Below, one piece after another: positions 11,891 to 19,941 of a stretch of 64,000 nt of DNA; the stretch's first letter is position 1; each line of letters opens with the position of its first letter. The notes beneath the pieces are model-generated. The model made no database searches. It was not told the DNA's origin and worked only from the letters and a program-made list of their open reading frames with translations. Made by a program: the position numbers and the translations under genes. This DNA comes from Bacteroides sp. (lineage in GTDB: Bacteria > Bacteroidota > Bacteroidia > Bacteroidales > Muribaculaceae), in NCBI GenBank assembly GCA_014802105.1, contig JAAVCX010000011.1, positions 62,001 to 126,000 on the forward strand, given 5' to 3'.

Positions 11891-11935
11891 CCCCTCAACG
11901 GGGCCGTAGCTCTAAATCGATCCTAACGATAATAC

Positions 11936-11984
11936 CGGCGGTCTGCCGGGCTGAATGAAAAGCCCGGCAGACCGCCGCTTTTTT
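11936..11984 (+). terminator. Intrinsic terminator of the TPR lipoprotein gene
   Basis: A perfect 17-bp GC-rich stem (11936-11952 with 11961-11977, loop 8 nt) is followed by six T residues at 11979-11984. Confidence 0.95.
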
Positions 11985-12107
11985 ATATCCCTGAAGCTAC
12001 ACAATCGGTAGTCAGAAGCAAGCGAGGACGAAAATACAGAACCATTCAGCCGTCACAGACGTTAAAATTATAGATCGGAGCCCATAAGCGGGACCGGTAA
12101 ATATCCT

Positions 12108-13133
12108 ATGCTCACGTCTCTTCCCTCCAACAGATACTCTACACCGACACTGCCCCTCACTGTCGTGTCAACGATGGCTCTGCCGCTCAAGGAGCGTCAG
12201 ACCACAGAGAAGACCACACGAAAATCCGTAAGTTCTCCCCTAAAATTCGTGCCACTGACCATCAACGCAATCCCCTCCCTGCGTCCCTATATGGAAGCGG
12301 CGACATCGCGCACCTGCGACTACTCGATCGGAGGTCTGGTGATGTGGGCCGGATATTTCGACTACTCCTACGCGATCTATCGTGACACACTGTTCATCAA
12401 AGGGGTGACCGAGGACGACATCACCCGGCCGGCATTCTCGTTCCCGGTCGGAGCTTTGCCCGTCGAGGAGTCAGTGAGACTGCTCAAGGAGTATTGCCGC
12501 GCCAACGAGGGACTTCCGCTGGTATTCTCGGCGGTGCCCGAGGAAGCCGTCGAGACTCTGCGTCGGCTCGGAGCCGTCAATGTGACCGAGCTTGAGGACT
12601 GGGGCGATTATCTCTATCGTGCCTCCGACCTGGCCACTCTCTCGGGCAAGAAACTCGGCAAAAAACGTAATCATGTCAACCGTTTCATGATCGAGCACCC
12701 CGACTATGTGTTCGAACCTCTCAATGCCGACAATCTACAGGTCGTCAAGGACTTCTATCGTGCCTCCCATCTCGATGACTCCAAGCCGGCCCTGGCCGAC
12801 ATAGAGCGCGAGCAAGTATTTGAGGTGCTTGACAATCTCGACCGCTATCCCTTTGAGGGAGCTGTCCTATCTACTCCCGATCTCGGCGTGGTAGCTTTCA
12901 CTCTCGGCGAAGTCATCGGCGACACGCTCTATACCCATATCGAAAAAATGGATCACACCGTCAATGGTGCCGGTGAGACCATCAACAAGCTCTTCGCCGG
13001 CATGATGACGGCCCGCTATCCTTTCCTTGACTATATCAACCGCGAGGAGGATACCGGCGATCCGGGTCTGCGCCATGCCAAGGAGTCATATCATCCGGCA
13101 ATGATCCTGCGTAAATACAACGTCACTCTATAA
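12108..13133 (+). CDS. DUF2156 (LPG synthase C-terminal domain) family protein
   Basis: The frame is 341 residues. The conserved part begins at about residue 48 (VPLTINAIPSLRPYMEA) and shows the acyltransferase-like fold of the DUF2156 family: SRTCDYSIGGLVMWAGYFDYSYAI, LGKKRNHVNRF near residue 185, YTHIEKMDHTVNGAGETINKLFAG, and the end REEDTGDPGLRHAKESYHPAM. The family is related to the aminoacyl transferase domain of lysylphosphatidylglycerol synthase, but the substrate of this soluble form is unknown. The start is uncertain: ATG 12108, ATG 12174 and GTG 12249 are in frame, and the homologous region favours one of the later two. Confidence 0.8.
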   Translation: MLTSLPSNRYSTPTLPLTVVSTMALPLKERQTTEKTTRKSVSSPLKFVPLTINAIPSLRPYMEAATSRTCDYSIGGLVMWAGYFDYSYAIYRDTLFIKGVTEDDITRPAFSFPVGALPVEESVRLLKEYCRANEGLPLVFSAVPEEAVETLRRLGAVNVTELEDWGDYLYRASDLATLSGKKLGKKRNHVNRFMIEHPDYVFEPLNADNLQVVKDFYRASHLDDSKPALADIEREQVFEVLDNLDRYPFEGAVLSTPDLGVVAFTLGEVIGDTLYTHIEKMDHTVNGAGETINKLFAGMMTARYPFLDYINREEDTGDPGLRHAKESYHPAMILRKYNVTL

Positions 13134-13151
13134 ACCACCAAAAATAAGACG

Positions 13152-13202
13152 AGACAGCCTCCCCGGGATGAAAAATTCCTTCAGGGAGGCTGTCTATTTT
13201 TC
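13152..13202 (+). terminator. Intrinsic terminator of the DUF2156 gene
   Basis: AGACAGCCTCCC (13152-13163) pairs with GGGAGGCTGTCT (13184-13195), loop 20 nt, followed by an A and a T run from 13197. Confidence 0.85.
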
Positions 13203-13263
13203 AGCGTTGACCTTGCGCGGGGAGTGATCATGTGATCTCCACCGGCCACGTCTCACGAAGTCG

Positions 13264-13617
13264 CTATCTTACATAATGGGGCATATCATCGGGGGTGACG
13301 ATCGAAATCTCGACAAGTCCGCCCACCGACCCGTCGGGTTTACGCCACGCCGACTGAAAGATCAGTTTATGCACTCCACCCTTTTCAATGGTGTAGCAGT
13401 TGCGACCGCCGGTGGCCAGCAGGTGGCGTATTATCCCGATAGACCGCTGATTGTGACAGTCCATCAGATTACGTCCTATCAGATCGCCATGAGAGGCAAA
13501 GGTCTCGCGCGCACGACCGTTCATATAAATGATCTTACAGTCGGCATCGGTCACCGTCACCGCACAGTTGATCTCCAGTATCCCCTCGGGGAGCAGGCTC
13601 TGTATATCCATAGTCAT
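13264..13617 (-). CDS. Small PAS-domain protein
   Basis: This 117-residue protein is little more than one PAS domain: GILEINCAVTVTDADCKIIYMNGRARETF, GRNLMDCHNQRSIGIIRHLL and HKLIFQSAWRKPDGSVGGLVEISI. No kinase, HTH or cyclase output domain is present. It starts 26 bp after metK and is likely read from the same transcript. The PAS fold can bind a small ligand or a partner protein, but nothing here tells which. A link to the methyl cycle is only a guess from position. Confidence 0.8.
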   Translation of the reverse strand: MTMDIQSLLPEGILEINCAVTVTDADCKIIYMNGRARETFASHGDLIGRNLMDCHNQRSIGIIRHLLATGGRNCYTIEKGGVHKLIFQSAWRKPDGSVGGLVEISIVTPDDMPHYVR

Positions 13618-13643
13618 GTCTATTGAACAGCAGATGGTTTTCT

Positions 13644-14969
13644 TCAGAGACCAAAGGCTTTTTTCACCTCAGGCACCGCGTCGAGCTTCTCCCAGGTGAA
13701 GAGCTCTACCTCTTTTTCGAAATCGGGCTCATAGCGCGAATGAAACTTCTTGGTGACCTTGCGCGGCTCACGTCCGAGATGACCGTAAGAGGCTGTCTCG
13801 CGATAGATGGGCTGACGCAGGTTGAATCGTTTCTCGATAGCGTAGGGCGTCATGTCGAAACACTTCATGGCCTTGACCTTGTCGGCGATCTCCGAGTCAG
13901 ACAGCGGGACGAGAGCTGTGCCATGGGTGTCGACACAGAGACTCACAGGACTGGCACAGCCGATAGCGTAGGCTACCTGCACCAGAGCCTGGCGTGCCAC
14001 TCCGGCCGCCACGAGATTTTTGGCTATATGGCGGGCGGCATAGGCTGCAGAGCGGTCTACCTTGCTGGGATCCTTGCCCGAGAAGGCTCCGCCGCCATGG
14101 GCACCGCGGCCTCCATAGGTATCGACAATGATCTTACGGCCGGTCAGACCGGTGTCGCCGTGAGGGCCTCCGATCACAAATTTACCTGTGGGGTTGACCA
14201 GCAGTTCCACGTCATCGCCTATCAGCGCGGCCACCCGGGCAGGCAATCCGGCCTTGACACGTGGTATCAGTATATTGCGCACATCGTCAGTGATGCGGCG
14301 GCGCATAGCCTCGTCGGCGGCAGCCTGAGCCTCGGGAGTGGAGTCGACAGGGAGGATAAACTCATCGTGCTGGGTGGAGACCACTATCGTGGTGACACGC
14401 AGCGGACGGTTGTTTTCGTCATATTCCACAGTCACCTGACTCTTTGAGTCGGGACGCAGATAGGTGAATACCCTACCGCGCTTCTCCCATGTCATTTCCT
14501 TGGCCTCGCGACGTATAGCAGAGAGTTCCCTCAGCAGGCGATGGCTCAGGTCAAGAGTTAGCGGCATATAGTCGGGAGTCTCATCACAGGCATAACCGAA
14601 CATCATACCCTGGTCGCCGGCTCCCTGAGCCTCAGCGTCCTCGCGTTCCACTCCTCGGTTTATATCGGCGCTCTGCTCATGAAGGGCCGAGAACACGCCA
14701 CAGGCTTCACCGTCAAATTTGAGTTCGCTACGGTCATAGCCTATTTCCTTGATCACACGTCGGGTGACATCCATCAGGTCGACGTAAGCCTGACTCTTGA
14801 CCTCGCCGGCAAGCACAACCTGACCGGTGGTCACCAGAGTCTCGCAGGCGACCTTTGATTGAGGATCACGCGCCAGAAACTCGTCGAGCACAGCGTCAGA
14901 AATCTGGTCGGCCACTTTATCGGGATGTCCTTCCGAAACCGACTCTGAGGTAAAAAGATAAGTTTTCAT
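13644..14969 (-). CDS. metK: S-adenosylmethionine synthase
   Basis: This 441-residue enzyme makes SAM from methionine and ATP. It begins [28 protein letters not shown] and has [40 protein letters not shown] and [19 protein letters not shown]. It is longer than E. coli MetK, with an insertion around residues 185-240 of the kind seen in Bacteroidetes. The leader of about 240 nt carries a SAM-II-like aptamer and a terminator, so the gene is probably repressed by its own product. A PAS-domain gene follows 26 bp downstream. Confidence 0.98.
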   Translation of the reverse strand: MKTYLFTSESVSEGHPDKVADQISDAVLDEFLARDPQSKVACETLVTTGQVVLAGEVKSQAYVDLMDVTRRVIKEIGYDRSELKFDGEACGVFSALHEQSADINRGVEREDAEAQGAGDQGMMFGYACDETPDYMPLTLDLSHRLLRELSAIRREAKEMTWEKRGRVFTYLRPDSKSQVTVEYDENNRPLRVTTIVVSTQHDEFILPVDSTPEAQAAADEAMRRRITDDVRNILIPRVKAGLPARVAALIGDDVELLVNPTGKFVIGGPHGDTGLTGRKIIVDTYGGRGAHGGGAFSGKDPSKVDRSAAYAARHIAKNLVAAGVARQALVQVAYAIGCASPVSLCVDTHGTALVPLSDSEIADKVKAMKCFDMTPYAIEKRFNLRQPIYRETASYGHLGREPRKVTKKFHSRYEPDFEKEVELFTWEKLDAVPEVKKAFGL

Positions 14970-15001
14970 AAATATATCCGGGAGTAATTTTGATTATTGA
15001 C

Positions 15002-15071
15002 AAAAAAATTTTGAAACAGTCTCTCAAACATCCTCTCGGGGTCGGCCGAGGGTGAAAGTGACTGCTTCAAA
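15002..15071 (-). terminator. metK: Intrinsic terminator inside the metK leader
   Basis: On the minus strand TTTGAAGCAGTC (15071-15060) pairs with GACTGTTTCAAA (15021-15010), one G-U pair allowed. An inner CTCGG/CCGAG hairpin lies in the loop, and ATTTTTTT follows (15009-15002). It ends about 32 nt before the metK ATG, so it can only act as an attenuator of metK. Confidence 0.75.
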
Positions 15072-15078
15072 CATCTCG

Positions 15079-15131
15079 CTCCGTTATCGGCCGGACTGAC
15101 CTAAACTCCCGTTTCTCAGGGGATAACGGAG
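15079..15131 (-). promoter_or_regulatory. metK: Dyad between metK aptamer and terminator (possible antiterminator part)
   Basis: CTCCGTTATC (read on the minus strand at 15131-15122) and GATAACGGAG (15088-15079) pair perfectly over 10 bp with a loop of 33 nt. The dyad lies between the SAM-II-like aptamer and the terminator and touches the 5' side of the terminator stem, so it is a candidate switching helix. Confidence 0.5.
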
Positions 15132-15149
15132 ACTCTAAAAATACTCCTG

Positions 15150-15203
15150 TGCAGTTTTAGCATTTTTTTGAAGAGGTTGCAAGCAGCCAAATTTTTCCTC
15201 TCG
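15150..15203 (-). ncRNA. SAM-II-like riboswitch aptamer of metK
   Basis: On the minus strand the stem AGAGG (15201-15197) / CCTCT (15176-15172) encloses ATTT and TTGCAA. An A-rich linker and GCTAAAA (15161-15155) follow. Order, spacing and the conserved blocks (stem, AUUU, UUGCA, stem, A-rich linker, GCUAAA) match the SAM-II class from memory, which also has a long-loop variant in Bacteroidetes. The aptamer begins about 10 nt after the predicted start of transcription. The pseudoknot partner of the loop is not obvious by eye, which is the main doubt. Confidence 0.65.
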
Positions 15204-15218
15204 CCCCTTAAGGCACCG

Positions 15219-15226
15219 CAAAGGTA
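15219..15226 (-). promoter_or_regulatory. metK: -7 promoter element of metK
   Basis: TACCTTTG on the minus strand is a perfect TAnnTTTG. The predicted start at about 15212 lies just before the aptamer. The -33 region is weak. Confidence 0.7.
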
Positions 15227-15310
15227 ATCAAAATCTCCCGAAAATCCGCCATAAACCACCGGGAATTATTATATGAGCTATGTAAGCCTCACATTTCAAG
15301 GCCCATTCTA

Positions 15311-16162
15311 CTACTCCCGGTTCAGATAACCCTTGGTGAGATACCATGCGCCCGAGTTTTTCAATAGCTTTCTGAACCATACACCCGACGACAGTGGTCG
15401 CTCATCCGACACTTTGATGACAGGCAGATACTTTACTTTCAGATCATGCTTATGTACATAGACATTGAGCAATCTTTCTGCCATATATCCAAATACTCGT
15501 GCCTGAAAAGGATAGGCTGAAATCTTTACTTTTTCCTCAGCCTTAGCAAGTACCCCGAACAACCAGGCAGAATAATCCTCAAAAATCTCCCTGCGAGTGA
15601 TGAACATATTGTAATGTGCAAGCCAATTCGTCCTATACATTATGTGTCTGAAACTACTGTAATATTCAGGATAATAGCCCTTTACCACCTCATCCAAAAT
15701 CTCCAAATCTTCGTTGATATGAGCCCACCGGTAATCATCGGCCAGAGAATGGGGAAAAACAATTCTTCGGGGGAGAATTATATCATGCCTCTTCAGCTCT
15801 CTGTCAAGGTCAGGAAGGTCGAGCTCAATCTCATTAATTTTATTCTCACCAACAATTCTTAAAGGAACCCAACGAGGTAATTCCGATCTGAAATCAAAGT
15901 ACCGGCGATAGTGATTAAGGCCCACGTATTTAGTCTCAGGCCCGTTTTTCCACATCCAGTAGTGAGCAGTCAGTTCACAATAGTTGAGGTTCTTAGCCGA
16001 AATATTGTCGCCTGTATTATCTCCCGGAATTCCGAGGTCGAGTTCAGGATGCAATGCCTTTCCTACATGAATAGGATAAAAACCTTCACCTTCATGACAA
16101 AAGTCCTTTTTGTGACAACACACCAAAACTGTTACATTATTTTTTACGGTAGCAGAACTCAT
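15311..16162 (-). CDS. DUF4422 glycosyltransferase-like protein
   Basis: This 283-residue protein matches the DUF4422 family of capsule and exopolysaccharide clusters: VLVCCHKKDFCHEGEGFYPIHVGKAL, GDNTGDNISAKNLNYCELTAHYWMWKN, YVGLNHYRRYFDF, DIILPRRI and AHYNMFITRREIFEDYSAWLF. The family is regarded as glycosyltransferase-like (GT-A fold), donor and acceptor unknown. It lies 12 bp after the flippase gene. Codon use and base composition are clearly more AT-rich than the neighbours, which suggests acquisition as a polysaccharide islet. Confidence 0.85.
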   Translation of the reverse strand: MSSATVKNNVTVLVCCHKKDFCHEGEGFYPIHVGKALHPELDLGIPGDNTGDNISAKNLNYCELTAHYWMWKNGPETKYVGLNHYRRYFDFRSELPRWVPLRIVGENKINEIELDLPDLDRELKRHDIILPRRIVFPHSLADDYRWAHINEDLEILDEVVKGYYPEYYSSFRHIMYRTNWLAHYNMFITRREIFEDYSAWLFGVLAKAEEKVKISAYPFQARVFGYMAERLLNVYVHKHDLKVKYLPVIKVSDERPLSSGVWFRKLLKNSGAWYLTKGYLNRE

Positions 16163-16174
16163 TTGAGAGAATAA

Positions 16175-17635
16175 TTAATAAGTCGATTTCGGGTTACTAC
16201 TTTTCAATCGGAAGAATTGTTTTATCTCGCGAAGTACAGGATCATTAGTAACAGCAAGATACAAAAGGTACACCACTACTCCCACAGGCACGCCAATAAT
16301 GAGCTTTACCCAGTTGTCTTCGAGCATAAAGGTGGTAGCCCACACGGCGCATCCCATCAGCGCGGTAGCAATCATATAACGCCACTGGAGCATACAACCC
16401 AGCGAGAATGGATAGTATTTCCATCCCAGAACCAGTTGCAGACCAAACACTCCGAATTCAGCTAAAAGCGTAGCTATCGCCGCGCCATTGGCACCCATCG
16501 ACGGGATTAGAGCGAAATTAAATATGAGATTGATTACAGCACCTCCGGCAACACTCCAGGTCACAAGCCCGATCTTGTTCATTGGATATAAAACCTGTAT
16601 ACCCAGAATGTTGGTCATACTTATCGACACTACTACCGGGGCATTGAGCAGAAGCACGAGTGAGGCCGGGGCAAAATCAACTCCACAGAACACCACCGTA
16701 ATAGGAGTGGCAAGAACCATCATTCCCACAGTCATGGGAAAAGCCAAAGCCAAAATCAGGGCTACCGACTTTTTTATGATATTCACAAACTCCTCCATCT
16801 GCCCGGCCTTGACCAGATGGGCACACCTCGGGAGCAGCACGGTGCTGATTGACGAAATTACAGTCAGCGCTATGTGGGAGATCTTGGTGCCGGCCGTAAA
16901 ATAGCCTACCTCCGTCTCACCGGCCATAAATCCGAGCATTATAGAATTGAGCTGGATATATAGACTGATGATCAGATTGAGTATAAACACTTGGAAAGCA
17001 GGCGAAACGTGTTGCCAGACATTAAGTTCAGACACCGTAATATCCTTCAGCGACAGGTGTTTGCGCAGGTGAATAAAATTAATGAAATTGTTACCCACCG
17101 TTGAGCCTACCACTATGAAAGCATACCACATAAGGTCAGAAGGCTGATGCACGAACACAAAGAGAGCCAGCGCTGACAGCACTCTGATTATCACAGCTCG
17201 GATGGTGATAAACTTAAAGTCTTCTATTGCCTGATAAAACCAGTTGACACCTATCGAATTGAATACTATCGATAGACTCAGCACATAAAAGATACTTGCC
17301 TGCTCATGGATCTGGGGAACAAATTTTGCCAGAAACCACACGGCTACATACCCCAAAAGACACAGCAAAGTGCTCAGAATTATGATCTCGACCGTGATTG
17401 TGTTGCGGCGCGCTATATCATCGCGATATTTAGCCACTTCCCTGACCGCATACATAGGAATACCGAGGCTCGTGAGAAGCACTATGTATCCTATGATGGA
17501 ATTTAAAAAGTTTATGGCTCCTATACCCTCGGGAAGCAGGATGCGGGCCGCATAGGGAAAGGTGATTACAGGAAACAATACCGATGTGAGCGTATTGATT
17601 CCGTTCAGAATTATATTTTTCTTAACCGAAGCCAT
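16175..17635 (-). CDS. Polysaccharide flippase (Wzx-like, MOP superfamily)
   Basis: From the ATG at 17635 the protein has 486 residues and 12-14 hydrophobic segments: KKNIILNGINTLTSVLFPVITFPYAARIL, INFLNSIIGYIVLLTSLGIPMYAVREVAKYRDD, and repeats of this pattern to the end. This is the usual Wzx/RfbX flippase that turns lipid-linked repeat units across the inner membrane. The reading frame also runs upstream through the tRNA, so the start at 17635 (MASVKKN) is chosen. This ATG is only 4 nt after the tRNA discriminator base. It is AT-richer than its surroundings, like the DUF4422 gene behind it. No polymerase gene is nearby. Confidence 0.88.
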   Translation of the reverse strand: MASVKKNIILNGINTLTSVLFPVITFPYAARILLPEGIGAINFLNSIIGYIVLLTSLGIPMYAVREVAKYRDDIARRNTITVEIIILSTLLCLLGYVAVWFLAKFVPQIHEQASIFYVLSLSIVFNSIGVNWFYQAIEDFKFITIRAVIIRVLSALALFVFVHQPSDLMWYAFIVVGSTVGNNFINFIHLRKHLSLKDITVSELNVWQHVSPAFQVFILNLIISLYIQLNSIMLGFMAGETEVGYFTAGTKISHIALTVISSISTVLLPRCAHLVKAGQMEEFVNIIKKSVALILALAFPMTVGMMVLATPITVVFCGVDFAPASLVLLLNAPVVVSISMTNILGIQVLYPMNKIGLVTWSVAGGAVINLIFNFALIPSMGANGAAIATLLAEFGVFGLQLVLGWKYYPFSLGCMLQWRYMIATALMGCAVWATTFMLEDNWVKLIIGVPVGVVVYLLYLAVTNDPVLREIKQFFRLKSSNPKSTY

Positions 17636-17639
17636 TAAG

Positions 17640-17713
17640 TGATCCGGATGCGACTCGAACGCATGACAGCCTGCTTTGGAAGCAGTCGCTCTACCCACCT
17701 GAGCTACTGGATC
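17640..17713 (-). tRNA. tRNA with anticodon CCA (Trp)
   Basis: The minus strand folds as acceptor GATCCAG/CCGGATC, D stem GCTC/GAGC, anticodon stem CTGC/GCAG with loop TTCCAAA, T stem ATGCG/CGCAT with TTCGAGT, and A73. CCA is not encoded. T33 and stem symmetry place the anticodon at CCA, so tRNA-Trp; the one-base shift to TCC (Gly) would break the anticodon stem. Oddities: an A6-C67 mismatch in the acceptor, an A27-G43 mismatch, and A73 where bacterial tRNA-Trp usually has G73. It may be an extra or diverged copy. Confidence 0.78.
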
Positions 17714-17848
17714 TTACAGTTACTTCTCTGCCAACATCCGCATTAATCAAGCGGAGTGACTGTGATAACGTTGTAAAGTTAGTCATATTTTTTCTCCTAC
17801 ACAAATGTTTATACCAGATCTGCTCTGTATGTAGATCGGCACCCACAA

Positions 17849-17892
17849 AACCAAAATCGGCCCGGGCGATGTCTGAGACATCCTCCGGGCCG
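17849..17892 (-). terminator. Intrinsic terminator of the rubrerythrin gene
   Basis: CGGCCCGG/CCGGGCCG (17858-17865 and 17885-17892) with inner GATGTC/GACATC forms a long stem. On the minus strand it is followed by ATTTTGGTTTTG. Confidence 0.75.
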
Positions 17893-17953
17893 TGTTAACG
17901 GTTATAGGAACGGTCAGTGATATAAAGCAAGATGCTTACTCTGACCGGAATGA

Positions 17954-18538
17954 TCAATAGTTCTTGGCCTTACGCTCGAAGACACCCTGCTCCTTGCCAC
18001 AGACGGGACACTTCTTGGGGGCGTTTTTGCCCTTGTGGACATAACCGCAGTGGGCACACTGCCACTCCTGCTCGGGATCCTCGGAGCTGAACTCGGTGCC
18101 CGACTCCAGACGGCTGAGCAACTTCAGGTAACGCTCCTCGTGCTGTACTTCCACACTGGCTACAAGCTTGAACAGGGCAGCTACGTCGGGGAAACCCTCG
18201 GCCTGAGCAGTCTCGGCAAAATCAGAATAGAGGTCGCTCCACTCCTCGCGCTCGCCGGCTGCAGCCTCGCGCAGGTTGGTCATAGTGTCGGCCACTACTC
18301 CGGCGGGATAAGCAGCCTCGATAGTCACGGGGCCACCCTCAAGCTTGCTGAAGAAGAGCTCGGCATGAGCGAGTTCCTGCTTGGCGGTGAGTTTAAACAC
18401 TTTGGCGATCTGACGGTATCCCTCCTCCTTGGCCTTCTTGGCGAAAAGAGAGTAGCGGGTACGGGCCTGGCTTTCGCCGGCAAATGCTTTGAGCAGATTC
18501 TGTTCGGTCTTGGTGCCTTTGATAGATTTCTTATCCAT
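17954..18538 (-). CDS. Rubrerythrin
   Basis: This 194-residue protein has a ferritin-like four-helix domain with di-iron ligand motifs ([46 protein letters not shown]) and a C-terminal rubredoxin-like domain with two cysteine pairs ([16 protein letters not shown]). It reduces hydrogen peroxide with electrons from NAD(P)H through rubredoxin-type partners and protects anaerobes from oxygen. It stands alone with its own terminator. Confidence 0.97.
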   Translation of the reverse strand: MDKKSIKGTKTEQNLLKAFAGESQARTRYSLFAKKAKEEGYRQIAKVFKLTAKQELAHAELFFSKLEGGPVTIEAAYPAGVVADTMTNLREAAAGEREEWSDLYSDFAETAQAEGFPDVAALFKLVASVEVQHEERYLKLLSRLESGTEFSSEDPEQEWQCAHCGYVHKGKNAPKKCPVCGKEQGVFERKAKNY

Positions 18539-18633
18539 GAGAGTTATAGAGTTATAATGTTTTTTATGAATTGGGGGTTACACTATAACTACAATCTCAG
18601 GAGTCGGAAAGTTCAGTTTGATCACGATATTTT

Positions 18634-19830
18634 TTATTTCACTTTCGTCTTGACCGAGTCATATATCTGCATGGCCACATTCTCGGCGGCCGGGAGAGCG
18701 GTGGCGAGACGCTCGCGAAGTACCTGATAACCCCGTAGTTGTGCTGAGCGTTCGGGAGTGTCACCCAACAGAGGCGACAGGTGTCGATCCACAATCTCAG
18801 GGGTACAGTTATGCACGAGCACCTCCGGGATGATCCACCCGCGGGCACCGGTTGCGCGAGCCTGACGGTTAGCCTCCCCGCGGTCTGATCGGGCGATAGG
18901 CCCGGTGATGAGATTTGGTAGCGAGCAATAGGGCACCTTAAGTATATGTGTGAAGAGATCGTGGGCCCACTTCCACCCTACGGCCCGATAGCACACCACC
19001 TGGGGAGCTCCGGCCAACGCGGCTTCGAGCGAGGCCGTTCCCGAGGTCACCAGTGCCGCATGAGAGTGGGCCATCAACGACAACGTGGAGGCCTGGACTA
19101 CGGGAAAGTCGGTGAACCTACGGTAGAAATCCTCGTCAATAGCAGGCGCTCCGGCCACTACAGCCTGCATCTCGGGATGGCGACGCGCCACAGCATCCAT
19201 GACCGGCAGATTGGTGCGTATCTCGCTGACACGACTTCCGGGCACGAGCGCCAGAATAGGTCGCCCGGGGTCAAGCGAGTGATCACGCCTGAAAGAAACT
19301 CCATCGCCCAGACCGGCCAGAGTGTGGTCAACCTCCTCGACCGAGGGATTGCCGACATACTCCACCTTAAGTCCGCGCGCTCCAAACCACTCCGGCTCAA
19401 ACGGCAGAATGGAGTAGACCCTGTCCACCCACCGACGCATCGACTTGAGCCTGTAATCCTTCCAGGCCCAGAGCTTGGGAGCTATATAATAATGGACAGG
19501 GATGCCGAGCCCACGGGCATACTCTCCAAGTTTGAAATTAAATCCCGGATAATCGACAAGCACAAGCACATCGGGACGCTCTCGCCTGAGCGCCTCCTTG
19601 GCCTTCTTGAGATTGCCCAAGACCTGAGGCAGATGACGGGCCACATCGATAAACCCCATGAACGCCATGTCGCGATAGTGGATCAGCGGCGCGTGGCCGG
19701 CCTCGGAGGCCATAGCGTCGCCCCCGAGAAAAGTGATCTCGGCCTCAGGATCAAGCCTGCGCAGGTAGTGTATCACCCCGGCGGCATGCAGGTCGCCCGA
19801 GGCCTCACCGGCTGAAAAAAAGTATCTCAT
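18634..19830 (-). CDS. lpxB: Lipid-A-disaccharide synthase
   Basis: This 398-residue GT19 enzyme joins UDP-2,3-diacylglucosamine and lipid X into the lipid A disaccharide at the inner membrane. It starts MRYFFSAGEASGDLHAAGVI and has VLVDYPGFNFKLGEYARGLG, YYIAPKLWAWKDYRLKSMRR, ALVPGSRVSEIRTNLPVM and VTSGTASLEAALAGAPQVVCY. A TATTTTTG element ends only 5 bp before the ATG, so the mRNA may have almost no leader. The neighbour is not lpxA or surE, so it stands apart from other lipid A genes here. Confidence 0.96.
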   Translation of the reverse strand: MRYFFSAGEASGDLHAAGVIHYLRRLDPEAEITFLGGDAMASEAGHAPLIHYRDMAFMGFIDVARHLPQVLGNLKKAKEALRRERPDVLVLVDYPGFNFKLGEYARGLGIPVHYYIAPKLWAWKDYRLKSMRRWVDRVYSILPFEPEWFGARGLKVEYVGNPSVEEVDHTLAGLGDGVSFRRDHSLDPGRPILALVPGSRVSEIRTNLPVMDAVARRHPEMQAVVAGAPAIDEDFYRRFTDFPVVQASTLSLMAHSHAALVTSGTASLEAALAGAPQVVCYRAVGWKWAHDLFTHILKVPYCSLPNLITGPIARSDRGEANRQARATGARGWIIPEVLVHNCTPEIVDRHLSPLLGDTPERSAQLRGYQVLRERLATALPAAENVAMQIYDSVKTKVK

Positions 19831-19834
19831 GATG

Positions 19835-19842
19835 CAAAAATA
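19835..19842 (-). promoter_or_regulatory. lpxB: Candidate -7 element of lpxB
   Basis: TATTTTTG on the minus strand fits TAnnTTTG and places the transcript start at or next to the ATG at 19830. The alternative is a promoter further upstream that I do not see. Confidence 0.4.
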
Positions 19843-19864
19843 GTCATTTGTGAGGAATTTTTTG

Positions 19865-19872
19865 TAACTTGC
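19865..19872 (+). promoter_or_regulatory. Candidate -7 element of the glucosaminidase gene
   Basis: TAACTTGC is one base off TAnnTTTG and lies about 70 bp before the ATG at 19942. The same variant precedes the RSH gene at 47541. Confidence 0.4.
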
Positions 19873-19941
19873 GTGTTGTTTCTTTTAGTGAACCGATTAA
19901 ACCTCATCGGTTGATCAGGTCGAAATATGTAGTCTTCATAT

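Noticed and set aside
15079-15203. SAM-I (S-box) riboswitch in the metK leader
   Set aside because: The GCAACC and GCTAAA stretches recall SAM-I, but the four-way junction and the kink-turn blocks are missing; SAM-II order and spacing fit better.
17640-17713. tRNA-Gly (TCC) reading of the tRNA
   Set aside because: It would shift the loop by one base and destroy the CTGC/GCAG anticodon stem.
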